Shown here piece by piece: positions 45,152-49,831 of a stretch of 49,831 nucleotides of DNA. Both the position numbers and the translations under genes were made by a program. The notes beneath the pieces are model-generated. The model was not told where the DNA came from. It searched no databases and saw nothing but the letters and a program-made list of their open reading frames with translations. Source of the stretch: Ignavibacteria bacterium. GTDB lineage: Bacteria > Bacteroidota > Ignavibacteria > SZUA-365. The stretch spans positions 1-49,831 of the forward strand of contig JADKJW010000020.1 in NCBI GenBank assembly GCA_016720835.1, written 5' to 3'. Positions within the stretch are counted from its first letter, which is position 1, and each line of letters begins with the position of its first letter.

Positions 45152-47243
45152 ATGAGCGCCGCCGGCCGCATCCTCATCGTGGAGGACGATCCCGACGTCC
45201 TGAACGGCACCGCATTGCTGCTCGAGAAGGCCGGATATACGATCGACAAGGCCTCGACCGGCGAGCAGGCATTGCAGCGCATTCGCGAAACGCCGCCGGA
45301 CCTGATTCTCCTTGACCGCGACCTGCCCGATTGCGACGGCAATGTGCTCTGCCGCCAGCTCAAGCAGGACGAGGCGACAGCGAATATCCAGGTCGTCATC
45401 GCGTCCAGCACCTATGTGGAAAGCGACGAGCAGGCGCAGGGACTCGAATCCGGCGCCGACGGCTATATCACCCGTCCCATCAGCAACCGCGAGTTCCTCG
45501 CGCGCGTGCGCTCCTTCGTCAGCATCCACGATCTGACGCGATCTCTGCGAGAGCAGGCGGCCCAACTGCAGGAGCAGAATGAAACTTTGCGGCGGCAGCG
45601 CCTGGCCTCCCTCAACCTGATGGAAGATGCGGTGGAAGGTCGGGAACGCGTGGAGACGGCCAACCGCGCCCTCCGTGAAAGCGAGGAACGCTTCCGGCGC
45701 GTCTCCGCGCTCACATCGGATATCGCCTATTCCTGCAGCGCGCCGGACGGAGCATCCTACGTTATCGAGTGGATGACGGGCGCGGCCGACCGCATCACCG
45801 GGTATACGACAGAGGAAATCCAGGCGAGGGGCTGCTGGCGCTTCCTCGTGCTGAAGGATGACCGCCATCTTTTCGATCAGCACGTCATCGGCATCGCGAC
45901 CGGCACGACGAGGAGCTGCGAACTCCGCATACAGCGGAAGGACGGAGGGATCGGCTGGATCGAATCCACCACCGAATGCACCGTGGATCCGCAGCACCCC
46001 GGGGCACTGCTCCTCTACGGCGGGTTGAAGGACATCACCGAGCGGAAGATGATCGAACAGGAAATTCTCGCGGCGCGGGAGCGCGCGGAGCGATCCGAAA
46101 AGCTCAAGGATTCATTCATCGCCAACATCTCGCACGAAATCCGGACGCCGCTCAACATCATTCTCGGGTACATCGGCGTAATCGGAGAAAAATTCCTGCC
46201 GCAGGCGGATGAAGGGGATCAGCGCTTTTTCGAAAGCGTGGAGCGCGGTGGCGAACGGCTGATGCGCACCGTGGACATGATCCTCAACGTGTCGCGTCTG
46301 CAGGTCGGGGAATTCGTTCTGCGTCCCGCCGAGGTGGACCTTCCCGGGCTCGTGCGGCGCATCGTGTCCGACCACCAGTCGCAAGCGCAGAAAAAAAAGA
46401 TCGTATTATCCTCTGTCGATGAGTGCGGCAACGCCGTCATCGTGGCCGACGAATACTGCATCACGCAGGCCGTGAGCAATCTGCTGAACAACGCCATCAA
46501 ATTCACCATGCACGGACAGGTGGAAGCGCGGGTGTTCCGCGATCGCGACGGGCGGCCCTGCATCTCCTGCCGCGACACCGGTATCGGGATCGGGAAGGAC
46601 TACATCCCCCTGCTTTTTTCGCGGTATTCGCAGGAACAGTCCGGGTATTCCCGGCCGTTCGAGGGCCTCGGACTCGGCATGGCGCTGGTGAAGGAGTACT
46701 TGGCGCTCAACAACGCCACGATAGAGGTCGAGAGCGAGAAGGGCGTCGGCACGACATTCACCATCACCTTCCACGAAGGATCCGCGCCGGCGGTCGGCGC
46801 ATTCGCGGAGGAAGAAGTCCTCCGTCCCGCTCCGGACAGCCCAGCAGTGACGCGGACGATGGCGCCCGGCGTTCTGCCCTCGGTGCTGCTCGTGGAAGAC
46901 GACGAGATGACGATCGAATTCATGAACGTCATTCTCGAAGGGAAATGGCGGGTCCATTCCGCGCGCTCCGGGGAGGAGGCCTGGGCGGTGTTGCGCAGCG
47001 CGAGCATCGACCTCATCCTCATGGACATCTCCCTCGCCGGGCCTCAGACAGGCCTCGAGCTGACACAGGAAATCCGGCAGAGTCCTGCGCACCGCATCAT
47101 CCCCATCATCGCCGTCACCGCCCACGCCTACGCCAGCGATCGCGACAACTGCCTCGATGCCGGCTGCGACGATTTCATCCGCAAGCCCATCGAGAAGCGC
47201 GGTCGTCTCCTACGGCACCATGGACCGGTTGCTCGCGAGATAA
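45152..47243 (+). CDS. Hybrid sensor histidine kinase (REC-PAS-HisKA-HATPase-REC), frameshifted near its end
   Basis: It starts at ATG 45152. An N-terminal receiver (about 7-120) has EDDPD and the phospho-acceptor LILLD55. A coiled coil links to a PAS domain (about 175-300, ending GGLKDITERKMIEQE). The HisKA box is ANISHEIRTPLN with H328. HATPase motifs are LLNNAIKFT (N box), DTGIGIG (G1) and GLGLGMALVKEY (G2). A second receiver has VEDDEMT, LILMD and KPIEK. There is no membrane segment, so it is a cytoplasmic phosphorelay protein. After KPIEK one extra base near 47199 breaks the frame; skipping it gives AVVSYGTMDRLLAR and a stop at 47241-47243. Otherwise the frame runs on to 47464. No dedicated output regulator is visible next to it. 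Confidence 0.9.
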
Positions 47244-47501
47244 ACGCCCCGCTGCGATCGCGCGATGTTTGTCCGGCAAGTGCAATTCGCTCGCCGAGCG
47301 GCGATTTACCGCCTTGTCATTCGCCAACCGTCTGTACTATCGTTCCACAAGCACCATACGTGGAGTCTGCTCGGCGTAGCGTCCCTCTCCTCCGTTTCCG
47401 CCACCGCCTTTGCAAGGACGGTACTGCGTCGATCATTGATCGCGAAGAGAAGCGCGCTATATGAAGCGGAGTGTTGCCCCGGTGGACGCAAGGAACGGAC
47501 A
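47244..47501. other. Gap between two histidine kinase genes
   Basis: No gene is recognised in this stretch. AAGGA at 47490-47494 precedes the ATG at 47502. Base quality here may already be reduced, given the frame breaks on both sides. Confidence 0.35.
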
Positions 47502-49831
47502 ATGAACCTCAATCGAACGTGAAATGGCACGAAGCCTGCTTTGAGCTGGCGGTCAAGCTGCTGTTCGTGCTAGTGTCGACCATCCCCTTGGGGGAGAGTG
47601 CTGACATCTGTGCAGCAGACGGAAATCCTGTACAACGAGCCGGTGTCCCGTTGGCCTGTGCCGCGGCGCCCGCGCTTTCTTCTGATAGTGAACAGCCGAG
47701 CACAGCGCTGTTCCTCCCGGGGGGCGACGGCGGGACGCATCCTGAACAGGATCGGCGCGTCGAAGGCCGACGCCCTCGGAAACCGAATCAGGATCACGGC
47801 GCGCCACGGCTGGTGTCGCGCACGAGGATGGATTCGGTCAGGCAATCCATCACTTTCTGGTTTCCATGGGCGAGGAAACGATTCGTCTGCTGCGCGCGGG
47901 CGGGACGGCGCGGGCATGCCGCAGATCCGCCGGACACCGGCAGCAGCGCGGCGCGGGTAGCCGGCGTGCTTGCCGGGCTGCGCTGGATCGACGAGGACGC
48001 GAAAACCAACCCCAGGGCGGCCATCCATGCCCGGTCGCGCTCGCTCAATGATTCCCTGAACAGGCAGCTCGTCCTCCTGATCGCGTTCATCCTGTCCTGT
48101 CGATCCCTGATCAACACCGTCGTCCTGCGCAACATCCGCGCGCCGATCCGCGAAAATGACCCAACGCCTCGGGCGCTTTCACAGCAGCGACATGAACCCG
48201 CGCAGCTCCTTTACGTCCAAGAACGGAGTTCCGGCGTGCTGTCCGCGTCCTTCAATACGCTGGTCGAGACCGTGCAGACCAACGCAGACCCTAAGGCGAC
48301 AAGACGGCGACCATCGCCGGCATCATGCTCCAGGTCCAGCGAGGCGCAGTCCCTTTTTCCGCACGACGCTCGCCGAACTCTGCACTGAGACAGGATCGCA
48401 GGTCTCGGCCGTGTATGCCTGCCTGAGCGACGACAAGCAGACCTTCGAACGCTTCGAGTCCATCGGCGCCGTCGACGCCGCGCCAGCCTCTCTTTGCCGC
48501 CGACGGATTGGAAGGAGTTCGGCGCCACGCTCTCCTCGCGAAAGATCCAGCGCATCGCCAGCATCCGCGGACACGCGGGTGATATTCCAGACCGTGAGCG
48601 GGACCTTGCTTCTGCCGCGCGCCATCATCACCATTCCGATCTATGCCGACAACGAGGCAGTCGCGGTCATTTCGCTCGCGAGGCGGCGAATTCGCCTACA
48701 GCGAGCAATCCATTCGCCTGATCGACAATCTGCCCGTGACCCTGACCGCCCGCGCTGGAAGGTATTCTCGCTGTACCGGAAATCGGCCAAGTACGCGGGC
48801 GCGCTGAACGAAGAGCTCAACAACGAGCTGGAATCGCAGAAGGAGGGAGATAGCCTCGCAGTCCTACAAGCTGCAGGAAATCAACACGGAACTGGAGATG
48901 CAGAAGCGGCAGTTGAACAAGGGCCGGTCTTATGAAATCGAACTTCCTCTCGAACGCCAGGCCACGAACTGCGCACGCCGCTGAATTCCGTCATCGCGCT
49001 CTCGGGCGTCCTGCATCGCCGCCTCTCGCGCGCATTCCGGAGGAGGAGGCGGGTATCTGGAAGTCATCGAACGCAACAGGGAAGCACCTGCTTCTCGCTG
49101 ATCAACGACATTCGGACATCTCGCGCATCGAGGGCGGGCTTCCACGACATGGAGATCCTCCTTCAGCGCGAATTCGAGTGATCGCCGACATCGTGCGCAT
49201 GGTGCAACCGCTGGCCATGGAGAACAGCACGGGTGCTGCATGCGGACAGCGAAACACGCCTGTCATGATCTCCAGGACAGGGACAAGTGTTAACTTATAT
49301 CCTGCAGAACATCATCGGGAACGCCGCGAAGTTCACGAAGGGCGGCACAGTGGACATCGCAATCCGGCAGCTGGACAGGTATGTGGGAAATCACGGTGAG
49401 CGACACGGGCATCGGCATCGCCGAAGACCACCTCCGCACATCTTCGATCCAGTTCCGGCAAACCGACGGGAGCACCTCGCGCCAAGTACGGCGGCACGGG
49501 AGTCGGCGGCAGTCGCCGTCAGCCGCGCGCATCTGCTCGGCGGCACGATCTCGGTGAAAAGCACCCTCGGCACCGGGTCAGGTTCACCATCACCCTCCCG
49601 CAGCGCTACCCCGAGTCGACCGATCATCGCCGGCAGGAGCCTGCCGATCGCGCACGCGACCGAGTTCCCGCGCGCGGCTCCCGCTCGCCCCGGAGCGTCG
49701 GGGAAGACCATCCTCCTCTCGTGGAGGACAGCGAACCAGCCCTCATCCAGATCCGGAATTTCCTCGAGGAAACCGGGTATCGGATCCTCGTCGTCCCCGA
49801 CGGACGCGATGCGCTCAGGAGCATCGCGCGC
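47502..49831 (+). pseudogene. Second hybrid sensor histidine kinase, indel-riddled and cut by the window end
   Basis: No frame is open for long, but the order of family motifs is complete across frames. These are an N-terminal membrane segment (LAVKLLFVLVSTI, about 47545), a second one with a HAMP start (RQLVLLIAFIL, VVLRNIRAPIRE, about 48060-48155), a GAF-like region (TTLAELCTETGSQVSAVYACL, about 48360-48430), a coiled coil (KLQEINTELEMQKRQLN, about 48860), the HELRTPLN box (His codon 48963), an N box (IIGNAAKFTKGGTV, about 49310), DTGIGIA (about 49400), LLGGTISVKSTLGTG (about 49530), and the start of a receiver with GKTILL then ETGYRILVVPDGRDALRSIA. Frame shifts occur about every 100-200 bp. 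Conserved motifs with many indels point to poor sequence rather than an old pseudogene. It is a membrane-bound HAMP-GAF-HisKA-HATPase-REC kinase if real. Confidence 0.75.

Overview
The window is about 50 kb of GC-rich bacterial DNA. The likely source is a Gram-negative member of the Fibrobacterota-Chlorobiota-Bacteroidota assemblage, for example an Ignavibacteria/Kapabacteria-like lineage. Supporting this are two secreted proteins ending in type IX secretion (Por) style C-terminal domains (21141-26468 and 43490-44761), an array of choice-of-anchor D (ASH-like) domains, several outer-membrane beta-barrels and many multiheme cytochromes. The lineage is inferred from protein style only; no rRNA or tRNA gene was recognised.

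Region 1 (321-21034, all plus strand, gaps of a few bases to about 110 bp, many ATGA/GTGA overlaps) is the most interesting part. It looks like one operon joining an electron-transfer chain to a Ser/Thr phospho-signalling module. In order it encodes a tandem GlcG/HbpS-like protein (frameshifted), an outer-membrane barrel, a 10-heme cytochrome fused to an LVIVD beta-propeller, a c554-like cytochrome with an odd CX6CH site, a double cNMP-domain protein fused to four [4Fe-4S] sites, a membrane protein with two H-X13-H helices (di-heme b pattern), a membrane-anchored 10-heme cytochrome, a double-FHA protein, a flavoprotein with two FHA domains and a 2Fe-2S-like domain (frameshifted), a PP2C phosphatase, a PEGA-containing Ser/Thr kinase and two CsgG-like proteins. 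A T-V-F or T-x-x-D/E motif recurs in the kinase, the cNMP/Fe-S protein and the FHA linker. I propose, as inference, that kinase and phosphatase control FHA-mediated assembly or activity of the redox complex.

Region 2 (21141-32903) holds a giant ASH-domain surface protein, an outer-membrane barrel, and the oxidative pentose phosphate genes zwf-pgl-gnd (pgl frameshifted), convergent with prfC.

Region 3 (32904-45151) is accessory. It has a GH26-like fragment running into a roughly 190 bp poly-G tract that is probably an assembly artefact, a cupin / alpha-beta hydrolase / eRF1-like operon, two small secreted proteins on the minus strand, two related SLBB-protein remnants, a gluzincin peptidase plus metallo-beta-lactamase-fold pair, many dispersed repeats and hairpins, and a T9SS-sorted propeller-like protein.

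Region 4 (45152-49831) has a hybrid histidine kinase and then a second hybrid kinase, cut by the window end, whose reading frame changes roughly every 100-200 bp while its motifs survive. Several single-base frameshifts elsewhere (near 14276, 29575, 36331 and 47199) also sit in otherwise intact genes, so sequence error should be considered before any of these is called a true pseudogene.
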